From the NCBI GenBank assembly GCA_964242575.1, contig CAXTCN010000003.1, positions 1 to 64,000 on the forward strand: 64,000 nucleotides of DNA, in the 5' to 3' direction. A model generated the notes under the pieces. That model worked only from the letters and a program-made list of their open reading frames with translations. It searched no databases and had not been told where the DNA came from. This document shows positions 50,175 to 57,919 of the stretch, in pieces; position 1 is the stretch's first letter, and each line of letters begins with the position of its first letter. The DNA is from JANPPS01 sp964242575. GTDB taxonomy: Bacteria; Pseudomonadota; Alphaproteobacteria; Acetobacterales; Acetobacteraceae. The translations under genes were made by a program, and so were the position numbers.

Positions 50175-51062
50175 TTATTCAACAACGATGTGCGCGTCGG
50201 TTACCCCGGCCCGGGTCGCGCGGTCCAGTGCCGTGTCAGCCTCCGTCACGGTCGCATATGGACCGGCCCGCAACCGGAATATCTGTGACCGGCCCTGCCC
50301 CACTTGCTCGACCTTGACGCCGAGCGCTGCGAGACGAGCCGCGACCATGCGTGCCGGCGCACTCTGGCCGAACTCGCCAGCCCGTATCCAAAGCTGTCCT
50401 GGATTCACTGGAACCCGCGTGGCTGTCTCCGGCAGACGGTGCGGAATGACCGGAACGTCATCCCCGCGCAGCGTGATGGCAACGCTCGCAATGCGCAACC
50501 GGGATGACTGGCTGATGCCGGGCGGCGGCGCCAGGGTTTCGGCGTTCACTGCAATGCGCGGCGCGCTGACTGCAACCGCGGCCGTGTTGCCTGGCAGCGT
50601 GTCCCGCAGAGCCTGGCTTGCGGCGGCCTCGGCTTGCAGCCGGACGCGCGCCACTCCGCCCGGCGTCATGCCAAGCCGCTCAGCGGCGCGTGCCGTCAGC
50701 CCAAGCAGACGCCGCGGATCAGCCAGACCACGGTCGTTGATGCGCACCAGCACTTGCAGCCCGGTTTCCAAGTTGGTGACCCTGGCGACGGACGGAAGCT
50801 GCAATGTCGCGTGTGCCGCGGCCATGGCGGACGGGTCGGACCGCTCACCGTTGGCGGTGTATCCGGTCCGGTCCGCCACAGTCACAGCCAGGCCGGTCGT
50901 ATCGAGTTGAAAGTCCTCACGCGGGTAGAACCAGGTCTTGCCGGATTGGTATGGCGCCCCGACCACGTAGGATACTTGCGCCACCGGCGGCAACTCGCGA
51001 GCGCCGCAGCCGGGCATGAGCAGCAACCCTGCCAGCACACCAAGGCGCAGCCCCAGCCTCAC
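50175..51062 (-). CDS. rlpA: RlpA-type septal ring lipoprotein with SPOR domain
   Basis: RlpA-like lipoprotein (295 aa), a family with lytic transglycosylase activity in some members that acts at septa on denuded glycans. A lipobox (MPGC, Cys19) directs it to the outer membrane. The double-psi beta-barrel core is clear: ANGERSDPSAMAAAHATL and VRVTNLETG-like RVTNLETGLQVLVRINDRG with the conserved His and Asp. A SPOR domain (about 215-295) should bind stripped peptidoglycan. Start overlaps the MltB-like gene by 4 nt, and dacC follows, forming a wall-remodelling trio. Confidence 0.92.
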   Translation of the reverse strand: MRLGLRLGVLAGLLLMPGCGARELPPVAQVSYVVGAPYQSGKTWFYPREDFQLDTTGLAVTVADRTGYTANGERSDPSAMAAAHATLQLPSVARVTNLETGLQVLVRINDRGLADPRRLLGLTARAAERLGMTPGGVARVRLQAEAAASQALRDTLPGNTAAVAVSAPRIAVNAETLAPPPGISQSSRLRIASVAITLRGDDVPVIPHRLPETATRVPVNPGQLWIRAGEFGQSAPARMVAARLAALGVKVEQVGQGRSQIFRLRAGPYATVTEADTALDRATRAGVTDAHIVVE

Positions 51063-52018
51063 GCCGCGGCGTCGCCCAGCAAACCGACTGCCAAGGCGTA
51101 GAAGTCGGACGGGTTGTAACGGCGAATGACGTTGAAGTTAGCGTAGGTTAGGTATCCCTCGCCCGGCGCCGCACCGGCCGGAACCACCATGCCGGCGGAC
51201 ACGTCGGACCGGGTGAACTCCCGCCCATCGCTGCGCCGTATGCCCTGCCGCTTCCACTCGCCCAGGCTTTGCCGGTTGTCACGGCTGGCCGATGCGGTGT
51301 CGAACCCAGGGGGAAGACGGACGGGCTGGCCCCAGGGCTCGCCACGCCGCCACCCGCTTTTGGCTAAGTAGTTGGCTATCGAGCCGAACACGTCCGGTTT
51401 GCTGTCCCAGATGTCCCGCCGGCCGTCCCCGTCGAAGTCCACGGCGAACCGGACATACGAGCTGGGCATGAATTGCGGCTGCCCCATTGCCCCGGCGTAA
51501 CCGCCGGTCAAGCCGGCCGCCGTCACGTCGCCGCTGTCGAGGATGCGCAGCGCATTCAGCAACTCCGCACGGAAGAACGCTGCCCGGCGTCCCTCCCAGG
51601 CCAGCGTCGACAGCGCCTCAATCAGGCGGTAGTTGCCCTTGTTGCTGCCGAACGCGGACTCGATGCCCCAAATACCCAGCATAACGAGTGGATCGACCCC
51701 GAACCGCTCCTCGACCCGCGCCAGCAACGGCCGTTCCCGGGCGTAGTTCTCCCGGGCTGCCTGCAACCGGGTCTCCGGCAGGACCCGGGCGCGGTACTCC
51801 GGCCAGGTCAGGTTGAACTCGGGTTGCCGGCGGTCAAGCTCGACCACCCGCTGGTTGGGCTGCACGCCGGCAAATGCGGCCTGGAGCGTCGCATCCCTGA
51901 TCCCAAGCCGCCGTGCCTCATTCTTCACGCCGTCGACGAACGCGGGGAACCCGCCCTGCGCACTCGCGGCGGCCGGAGCCAATAAAGCAGACATCACCAA
52001 AGCGCGACGGTTTAGCAT
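51059..52018 (-). CDS. Lytic murein transglycosylase, MltB type
   Basis: Soluble MltB-family lytic transglycosylase (319 aa) that cleaves peptidoglycan glycan strands to anhydromuropeptides. A signal peptide (LVMSALLAPAAASAQ) precedes the catalytic domain with the active-site Glu in GIWGIESAFGSNKG (near 125), AMGQPQFMPSSY and DIWDSKPDVFGSIANYL. The ATG at 52018 is used; ATG 52054 would lengthen the leader. It is the first gene of the minus-strand run through rlpA and dacC. No lipobox is seen, so it is probably periplasmic. Confidence 0.93.
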   Translation of the reverse strand: MLNRRALVMSALLAPAAASAQGGFPAFVDGVKNEARRLGIRDATLQAAFAGVQPNQRVVELDRRQPEFNLTWPEYRARVLPETRLQAARENYARERPLLARVEERFGVDPLVMLGIWGIESAFGSNKGNYRLIEALSTLAWEGRRAAFFRAELLNALRILDSGDVTAAGLTGGYAGAMGQPQFMPSSYVRFAVDFDGDGRRDIWDSKPDVFGSIANYLAKSGWRRGEPWGQPVRLPPGFDTASASRDNRQSLGEWKRQGIRRSDGREFTRSDVSAGMVVPAGAAPGEGYLTYANFNVIRRYNPSDFYALAVGLLGDAAA

Positions 52019-52075
52019 CGTGGCTGTGTGCCACACGTCCAGCGTGCTGAGCAACGTTCTCGTGCGCTTGCCGAA

Positions 52076-52095
52076 TTGAACCGAAGCCGGTTCAA
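52076..52095 (-). terminator. Hairpin after parC, possible terminator
   Basis: Perfect 8-bp arms (52076-52083 and 52088-52095) enclose a 4-nt loop, starting 5 nt past the parC stop on the minus strand. Stem G-C content is moderate and no T-run follows, so termination would be inefficient or need Rho. It is the only strong stem-loop in the 82-bp gap before the MltB-like gene. Confidence 0.45.
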
Positions 52096-52100
52096 ACCGT

Positions 52101-54317
52101 TCAGCTCAGGCGGCCGGACTTCGGGAAGCCGTTCGGTGGCGCCCGACCGACTTGGCCGCGCTCGCCGATCCAACCCTGCAAGGCCGTCTCGGTCCGGGTT
52201 TTCTCCCCCAAGCGCCAGGTCAGCCCATCAGCCAGGCGGAACACCTTGGCGTCAGCCAGCTTGCCGTCCTTCAGCCGTTGCATCAGCACCCCGGCGCCCC
52301 GCCCCAGCTCCGGCAGTTGTTCCAGCGGAAACACCAGCAACTTGCGGTTGGCGCCGATCACGGCGACATGGTCGCCCGTTGCGGGCACGCACAGCAACGC
52401 CTGCTCGCCAGCCCGGACGTTCAGCACCTGCTTGCCGGTGCGCTTTTCTGCCAGCAAGTCGGCGGCGGGGACCACGAAGCCGCGCCCATCGGTTCCCGCC
52501 ACAAGGTAACGCAGGCCATCCTGCCAAACGAACAACGACACCACGGCATCGTCATTGCCCATCTCCGCCAGCACCCGGATCGGCTGCCCGTCGCCCCGGC
52601 CCCGCGGCAGGTCGCCCGCGCGCAGCGTGTGGGCGCGCCCGTTGCTGACCAGCAGGCACAGCCGGTCCGTGGTTTGGCACGGGATCAGCAGGCGCAGCGC
52701 GTCGCCCTCCTTGAACTTGATTTCCGCGCCATCCGCGACGTGCCCCCGCAACGCGCGGACCCAACCCTTGTCGGACAGCACGACCGTGATCGGCTCCCGC
52801 TCGATCAACGAGTCTGCGTTCACCTCGACCGCACCCGGAGGCGTGCCCAGCACGGTCCGCCGCGCTCCAAGCGGCCCGGCACCGAACTTGGCCCGCACCT
52901 GTCCCAGTTCGTCCGCGATGCGGTTCCAGCGGCGCTTCTCGTCAGCAAGCAGCAGGGTGATGTCCCGCGTCTCCCGCGTCAGCACCTTGTGCTCCCGCCT
53001 GATCTCCATCTCCTCCAGGCGCCGCAGCGAGCGGAGGCGCATGTTGAGGATCGCCTCGGCCTGCATGTCCGTCAGCTCGAAACGCTCGATAAGGGCGGGC
53101 TTGGGCTGATCCTCCTCGCGGATGATCCGGATGACCTCATCGAGGTTCAGGAACACTGCCAAATACCCGTCCAGCACCTCCAGCCGCCGCTGGATCGCGG
53201 CAAGGCGGTGGCGGAACCGGCGCAGCAGCACCTCCAAGCGGTGGTCGAGCCACGCCCGCAGCACACCGCGCAGCCCGAGCACCACCGGCGTGCGGTCGGC
53301 CGTGAGCACGTTCATGTTGAGCGGGAACCGTGCCTCCAGCGCCGTGGCGCGGAACAGGGTCTCCATCAACACCTCCGGCTCGACCCCGCGCGACTTGGGT
53401 TCCAGCACCAGGCGCACCTGCTCCGTGCTCTCGTCCCGCACGTCGCCCAGGAACGGCAGCTTCTTCGCCTCCAGCAACTCGGCGATCTGCTCGATCAGGC
53501 GCGCCTTTTGCACTTGGTAGGGAATTTCGGTCACCACGACCTGCCACGTCCCGCCCTTGCCGCGCTCGATCTCCCAGCGCGCCCGCGTGCGGAAACCGCC
53601 GCGCCCGGTCTCATAGGCCTGGAGCATCGACGCGGCGTCCTCGATTAGCGTGCCGCCGGTCGGGAAGTCCGGGCCGGGCATATGGGCCAGCAGCTCGGCG
53701 GTGGTCGCGTCCGGATGGCGGATCAGGTGGATGGCGGCGTCGCACACCTCGCCCGCGTTGTGCGGCGGGATGCTGGTGGCCATGCCGACGGCGATACCCG
53801 CCGCGCCGTTGGCCAGCAGGTTCGGGAAGCCGCCCGGCAATACGACCGGCTCATGCTCCTCCCCGTCATACGTGGCGCGGAAGTCCACGGCGTCGTCGTC
53901 GATGCCGGACAACAGCGTCTGCGCGACCTCGGTCAGCCGCGCTTCGGTGTAGCGCATCGCCGCCGCGTTATCGCCGTCGATGTTGCCGAAATTGCCCTGG
54001 CCCTCAATCAGCGGGTAGCGCGCAGCGAACTCCTGCGCCAGCCGCACCAGCGCCTCATAGACCGACGCGTCGCCATGCGGGTGGTACTTGCCGATCACGT
54101 CGCCCACCACGCGGGCGCACTTCTTGAACCCGGACGCCGGGTCCAGCTTGAGCTGGTGCATGGCGTACACCAGCCGGCGATGCACCGGCTTCAGCCCGTC
54201 CCGCACATCTGGCAAGCTGCGCGACATGATGGTGCTGAGCGCATAGGCCAGGTAACGCTCGCTCAGCGCCTCCGCCAGCGAGGTGTCCTGGATGGTGCCG
54301 GCCGGGTCATCGAGCAT
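52101..54317 (-). CDS. parC: DNA topoisomerase IV subunit A
   Basis: ParC (738 aa), the breakage-reunion subunit that decatenates chromosomes with ParE. The quinolone-region and active-site Tyr are visible (HPHGDASVYEALVRLAQ and AMRYTEARL, Tyr near 128); GyrA-type C-terminal blades are reduced and the GyrA box is not evident, which with the length indicates ParC. Transcription likely comes from a promoter inside the recO-parC gap that also holds a LexA-type box. Fluoroquinolone-target residue Ser/Asp: the sequence around 79-83 reads GDASVYEA, the sensitive form. Confidence 0.95.
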   Translation of the reverse strand: MLDDPAGTIQDTSLAEALSERYLAYALSTIMSRSLPDVRDGLKPVHRRLVYAMHQLKLDPASGFKKCARVVGDVIGKYHPHGDASVYEALVRLAQEFAARYPLIEGQGNFGNIDGDNAAAMRYTEARLTEVAQTLLSGIDDDAVDFRATYDGEEHEPVVLPGGFPNLLANGAAGIAVGMATSIPPHNAGEVCDAAIHLIRHPDATTAELLAHMPGPDFPTGGTLIEDAASMLQAYETGRGGFRTRARWEIERGKGGTWQVVVTEIPYQVQKARLIEQIAELLEAKKLPFLGDVRDESTEQVRLVLEPKSRGVEPEVLMETLFRATALEARFPLNMNVLTADRTPVVLGLRGVLRAWLDHRLEVLLRRFRHRLAAIQRRLEVLDGYLAVFLNLDEVIRIIREEDQPKPALIERFELTDMQAEAILNMRLRSLRRLEEMEIRREHKVLTRETRDITLLLADEKRRWNRIADELGQVRAKFGAGPLGARRTVLGTPPGAVEVNADSLIEREPITVVLSDKGWVRALRGHVADGAEIKFKEGDALRLLIPCQTTDRLCLLVSNGRAHTLRAGDLPRGRGDGQPIRVLAEMGNDDAVVSLFVWQDGLRYLVAGTDGRGFVVPAADLLAEKRTGKQVLNVRAGEQALLCVPATGDHVAVIGANRKLLVFPLEQLPELGRGAGVLMQRLKDGKLADAKVFRLADGLTWRLGEKTRTETALQGWIGERGQVGRAPPNGFPKSGRLS

Positions 54318-54325
54318 GAATGCAG

Positions 54326-54353
54326 CTTATCAGAACAAAGTGCGAACAGTCAA
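54326..54353 (-). promoter_or_regulatory. parC promoter with LexA (SOS) box
   Basis: Minus-strand -35 TTGACT (54353-54348) and -10 GATAAG (54331-54326) are 16 nt apart. Between them lies GTTC (54347-54344), exactly 7 nt, then GTTC (54336-54333): the alphaproteobacterial LexA direct repeat GTTC-N7-GTTC. A repressor here would block RNA polymerase. Predicted start is about 2 nt before the parC ATG. Confidence 0.6.
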
Positions 54354-55081
54354 CTCACAGCGATAGCTTGCACGCGGTCATACAGCATATGCCGTGCCGG
54401 CGGCAGCGGCAGGTGCTGATGGCCGAAAGCGTCGCGCGCCAGGAAATAGCCGGTGAGCTTCAGCCCATCCCGCCAGTCGGCGGAGTCGGCGCTATTGCCG
54501 CCCACGAGGAAGCCGGGCAGGCGCAGCAACCGTGCCCGCCACTCCCCGGCGGCTGCGTCGGAGACCGCTCGCCCCGTACGTGGGCTGACCCAAGCCAGGC
54601 CAGCCGTGGCGCCGGTTATGGCGCAGGCGGTAAGGTCCAGCCCATAGCCAAGCTCGCGCAGCAGGGTGGCTTCCCATCGCACCAGGTCCGGCAATGCCTG
54701 GTCCAACCTCGACAATTCGGCGATCAACTGCACGAGGCCGGCGAACACGCTAGGGTGCGGCTCGCGCTCCGGCATGGCGCCCTCGGCCACCGCGCACGCC
54801 GACGACAGCACCGCGAGCGCCAAAGGCTCATCCATCGACAGCGCCGCGCCGGGGTGCACGAGTTCTGCCCGAACGCTGCCGAGCTGGTCCGGCAACCGCG
54901 CCAGCCAGCGTGCCTGCACGAGGTTGCCGGGCTGCCACAACGAGACTTGGCCGCGCGACCCGCCGCCGCGCGCCAGGCCGCGATGCGTGCCGTGCGCCTC
55001 GGTCATCAACATGACTAATGCGTCCGCCTCGCCGTACGCCCGTGCCGACAGCACGACGGCGGGCGCATCCCACTCCGCCAC
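54350..55081 (-). CDS. recO: DNA repair protein RecO
   Basis: RecO (243 aa) helps RecR load RecA at gaps. It starts MAEWDAPAVVLSARAYGEADALVMLMTEAHG (OB fold) and continues GLARGGGSRGQVSLWQPGNLVQARW. A helical C-terminal region follows; the zinc-binding cysteines of some RecO proteins are not complete (a lone Cys near 178). It is the last gene of the rsh-acpS-lepB-rnc-era-recO run, starting 7 nt after era. Confidence 0.94.
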   Translation of the reverse strand: MAEWDAPAVVLSARAYGEADALVMLMTEAHGTHRGLARGGGSRGQVSLWQPGNLVQARWLARLPDQLGSVRAELVHPGAALSMDEPLALAVLSSACAVAEGAMPEREPHPSVFAGLVQLIAELSRLDQALPDLVRWEATLLRELGYGLDLTACAITGATAGLAWVSPRTGRAVSDAAAGEWRARLLRLPGFLVGGNSADSADWRDGLKLTGYFLARDAFGHQHLPLPPARHMLYDRVQAIAVS

Positions 55082-55088
55082 GGCAGCC

Positions 55089-55997
55089 TCAGTCCGTGTC
55101 GTCGAGGCCGATGGCGCGCAGTCGCGCCCCTTCCTCGTCCCAGCCCGCCCGCTCCTTCACGTTCAGGAACAGGTGCACCGGGCGGTCCAGCAAACCTGCC
55201 AGCTCGCGCCTGGCCCGGGCGCCGATCTCCTTAATGCGGCTGCCTTGCGCGCCGATCAGGATCGCCTTGTGCCCGGCGCGGCTCACGTACACCGTCGCCT
55301 CGACCCGGACCGAACCGTCCGGCCTCTCCTGCCAGTTCTCGGTCTCGACAGTGCAGCCGTACGGGATTTCCTCATGGATTTGCAGGAATATCTGCTCACG
55401 CACGATCTCCGCCGCCAGCAACCGGTCCGGCAAGTCGGTAAGGTCGTCGTCGGGATAAAGGTGAGGCCCCATTGGCATTCCAGCCGCGAGCGCATCCAGC
55501 ATCCGGTCCAGCCCGCCCCCGGTCGCGGCGCTGACCATGAACGTCTCCTCGGATGGCAGGATGGCGCTGAGCGTTGCGGTAAGCGGCAGGAGAGTGTGCG
55601 CCGCGACCAGGTCGATCTTGTTCAGCACCAGCCACGTGCGGCGGTTCTGCGACGCGATCTGCCGGGCAATGGCCTGCACCGCCTCCGTGGCGCCGGCCCG
55701 GGCGTCCACCAGCAGCATGGTAAGGTCCGCGTCCGCCGCCCCACTCCAGGCCGCCTTGACCATGGCGCGGTCCAGCTTGCGCCGCGGCGCGAAAATGCCG
55801 GGCGTGTCCACCAGAAGGATTTGACTCGCGCCGCGCATTAGGATGCCCAGCACGCGGAACCGGGTCGTCTGCGCCTTTGGGCTGACGATCGACAGCTTCG
55901 CGCCGGTCAGGCGGTTTAGCAACGTGGACTTGCCTGCGTTCGGCGCGCCGACGATGGCGGCGAACCCGCAGCGGGCCGGCTCTGGGTTGTCGTTCAT
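55089..55997 (-). CDS. era: GTPase Era
   Basis: Era (302 aa), the GTPase that matures 16S rRNA and the 30S subunit. G1 GAPNAGKSTLL (near 17-27), G3 DTPGIFAP, G4 NKID, then the KH RNA-binding domain with the GAQGSRIKEIGARARREL motif at the C-terminus. Length is standard. Its start overlaps the rnc stop (ATGA), the very common rnc-era pairing. Confidence 0.97.
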   Translation of the reverse strand: MNDNPEPARCGFAAIVGAPNAGKSTLLNRLTGAKLSIVSPKAQTTRFRVLGILMRGASQILLVDTPGIFAPRRKLDRAMVKAAWSGAADADLTMLLVDARAGATEAVQAIARQIASQNRRTWLVLNKIDLVAAHTLLPLTATLSAILPSEETFMVSAATGGGLDRMLDALAAGMPMGPHLYPDDDLTDLPDRLLAAEIVREQIFLQIHEEIPYGCTVETENWQERPDGSVRVEATVYVSRAGHKAILIGAQGSRIKEIGARARRELAGLLDRPVHLFLNVKERAGWDEEGARLRAIGLDDTD

Positions 55998-56719
55998 GCG
56001 GTCAATCTCTCAAGCAGCGCTGCGGCAGCGTCGCGCTCGGCGAGCCGCTTGCTGCCCGCGGTGCCGGTTCCGGTCTGGCCCATGGCCGTCACGCTGATGA
56101 CGAACACCGGCGCATGGGACGGACCGCTGCGGGTTTCCTCGACGTATATGGGCAGCGCCAGGCCTCGTGCCATCAGCCATTCCTGCAACGCTGTTTTCGG
56201 ATCTTTTGGCGGCAACACCAACTGGTCCATGGCCGGCGTCCAGGCGCCGCGGACGAACCGCCGGGCGGCGTCGAGCCCGCCGTCCAGGTACAACGCGCCG
56301 ATCGACGCTTCCATGGCGTCGGCCAGCACGTTCGCGAGCTGCCCCACGCCGGCGCGGGCCTCGTTCGGCGCAACAGCCAGCGCGGCGGAAAGCCCCGCCT
56401 GCTCGGCGATCACGGCCAGCACCTTGCGCGATACCAGGTGGGCGTGCCGTGGCCCAAGCTCGCCTTCCTGTTCGTCCGGGAACCGCTCGATCAGCCACTC
56501 GGCGATCAACAGGCCCAGCACCCGGTCGCCGATGAACTCCAGCCGTTCGTTGGACCCGACGCCGCGCCGCTCGCCGCGCCGATGCTGGCCCCGGCGGCCA
56601 TGCGCGGCGGAGCGATGCGTCATAGCCTCGGCCAGCAACCGCGGTTCAGCGAACTGGTGTCCCAGGATGGCCTGCGCCACTTGCTGCTGATGTGCCGTAT
56701 CGGAAGCGGCGGCGCTCAA
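55994..56719 (-). CDS. rnc: Ribonuclease III
   Basis: RNase III (241 aa) cleaves double-stranded RNA, including rRNA precursors. The signature NERLEFIGDRVLGL is present with catalytic Glu/Asp, then ADAMEASIGALYLDGG, and a C-terminal double-stranded RNA-binding domain (DPKTALQEWLMARGL to the end). The start is TTG 56719, overlapping the lepB stop as TTGA; starts further upstream lie inside lepB and are rejected. Confidence 0.95.
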   Translation of the reverse strand: MSAAASDTAHQQQVAQAILGHQFAEPRLLAEAMTHRSAAHGRRGQHRRGERRGVGSNERLEFIGDRVLGLLIAEWLIERFPDEQEGELGPRHAHLVSRKVLAVIAEQAGLSAALAVAPNEARAGVGQLANVLADAMEASIGALYLDGGLDAARRFVRGAWTPAMDQLVLPPKDPKTALQEWLMARGLALPIYVEETRSGPSHAPVFVISVTAMGQTGTGTAGSKRLAERDAAAALLERLTA

Positions 56720-57459
56720 TTGATGCCGTGCAGCAGCCGCTTCCAGCGGATCTCGAACGGCCACTCCCAAACCTCCCACCACGGCGCGCGTGCGTCGATT
56801 GAGAAGAAGATGAACTCGGCCCGGCCCACCAGGTTCTGCACCGGCACGAAGCCAACCCCGCCTCCGTCCATGACCCGGCTGTCGCTTGAGTTGTCCCGGT
56901 TGTCGCCCATCGCGAACAGGTGGCCCTCGGGAACCCGGTACTCCGGCGTCGTGTTCAGGCCGCCCTCCTCGAACATCTTAAGGATTTCATGCTCGCGCCC
57001 GTTAGGCAGGGTCTCCAAGAAACGGCTGGCGACCGTACGGGAGTTCTGGTCCTCGGCAATATACTCCCCCAACGGCTGCCGCGGCACGAGGGCGCCGTTG
57101 ATATGGAGTTGGCCGGACTTCATCTGAATCCGGTCTCCCGGAAGGCCGATGATGCGCTTGATGTAGTCGGTCGCGTTGTCCCGAGGCCACTTGAACACCG
57201 CCACGTCTCCCCGCGCCGGCAGGCGGCCCAGGATACGGCCGCTGAACAGGTTCGGCGATAGTGGCAGCGAGTACCGCGAGTAGCCGTAGCTGTATTTCGA
57301 CACGAACAGGTAATCGCCCACCAGCAGCGTGGGAATCATCGAGCCAGAGGGGATATTGAACGGCTCGAACGCGACGGTGCGAATGCCGATGGCGATCAGG
57401 CCGGCATAGACGATCGTCTTGACATTCTCAAACAGTCCGCCTGATTTCTGCTTCGCCAT
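56716..57459 (-). CDS. lepB: Signal peptidase I
   Basis: LepB (247 aa), the membrane serine protease that removes signal peptides. One N-terminal transmembrane helix (IVYAGLIAIGIRTVAF), then box B PSGSMIPTLLVGD with the catalytic Ser, box D DYIKRIIGLPGD with the catalytic Lys, and the GDNRDNSSDSR block. ATG 57459 is used; GTG 57483 adds eight residues. It lies 58 nt after acpS and is coupled to rnc by overlap. Confidence 0.96.
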   Translation of the reverse strand: MAKQKSGGLFENVKTIVYAGLIAIGIRTVAFEPFNIPSGSMIPTLLVGDYLFVSKYSYGYSRYSLPLSPNLFSGRILGRLPARGDVAVFKWPRDNATDYIKRIIGLPGDRIQMKSGQLHINGALVPRQPLGEYIAEDQNSRTVASRFLETLPNGREHEILKMFEEGGLNTTPEYRVPEGHLFAMGDNRDNSSDSRVMDGGGVGFVPVQNLVGRAEFIFFSIDARAPWWEVWEWPFEIRWKRLLHGIN

Positions 57460-57517
57460 ATCCAACGGTGATCCGGTGTTCAATGTGGCGGGATCAAGCC
57501 GACCAGGCCCTGCCCTG

Positions 57518-57919
57518 TCAAGGAACCCCGGAAATCACCACGTGCGCGAACGCATACGGATACTCGTCCGTGAGCGTCAAAGCGATGTGCGGCTGCAGCC
57601 CCTCAGGCATGATTGCGTGCAGCCGCGCCAGCGCCCCGCCGGTCAAGTGCAGCGTCGGTTGCCCACTGGGTAGGTTCACCACGCCCATGTCGGAGTGGAA
57701 CACGCCGAGCCGGAACCCAGTGCCGAGCGCCTTGGCGCAGGCCTCCTTGGCCGCGAAGCGCTTGGCGTAGGTGCCAGCGTGCAGGGACGCGGTCCGCCGA
57801 GCCGCCCGGGCGCGCTCGGCTGGCGTGAACACGCGCAGCACGAACCGGTCGCCGAACCGGGCTAGCACCTTTTCCACTCGGCGGATGTCGCACAGGTCCG
57901 AACCTAGCCCGACGATCAC
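57518..57919 (-). CDS. acpS: Holo-ACP synthase
   Basis: AcpS (133 aa) transfers 4'-phosphopantetheine to acyl carrier protein. The motifs GLGSDLCDIRRVEKVL (metal-binding Asp) and RFAAKEACAKALGTGF are exact for the family. The start overlaps the rsh stop (ATGA). Linkage of a fatty-acid cofactor enzyme to the stringent-response gene is frequent in alphaproteobacteria. Confidence 0.95.
   Translation of the reverse strand: MIVGLGSDLCDIRRVEKVLARFGDRFVLRVFTPAERARAARRTASLHAGTYAKRFAAKEACAKALGTGFRLGVFHSDMGVVNLPSGQPTLHLTGGALARLHAIMPEGLQPHIALTLTDEYPYAFAHVVISGVP

Noticed and set aside
50175..51062. Idea that the rlpA-dacC-MltB run is a novel wall system
   Set aside because: All three families are well known peptidoglycan remodelling enzymes and are often clustered with tmk-holB in alphaproteobacteria; no new component is seen.
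52152..53648. 498-residue open frame on the plus strand over parC
   Set aside because: Antisense shadow of a conserved gene, rich in His/Gln/Arg, without a known domain.
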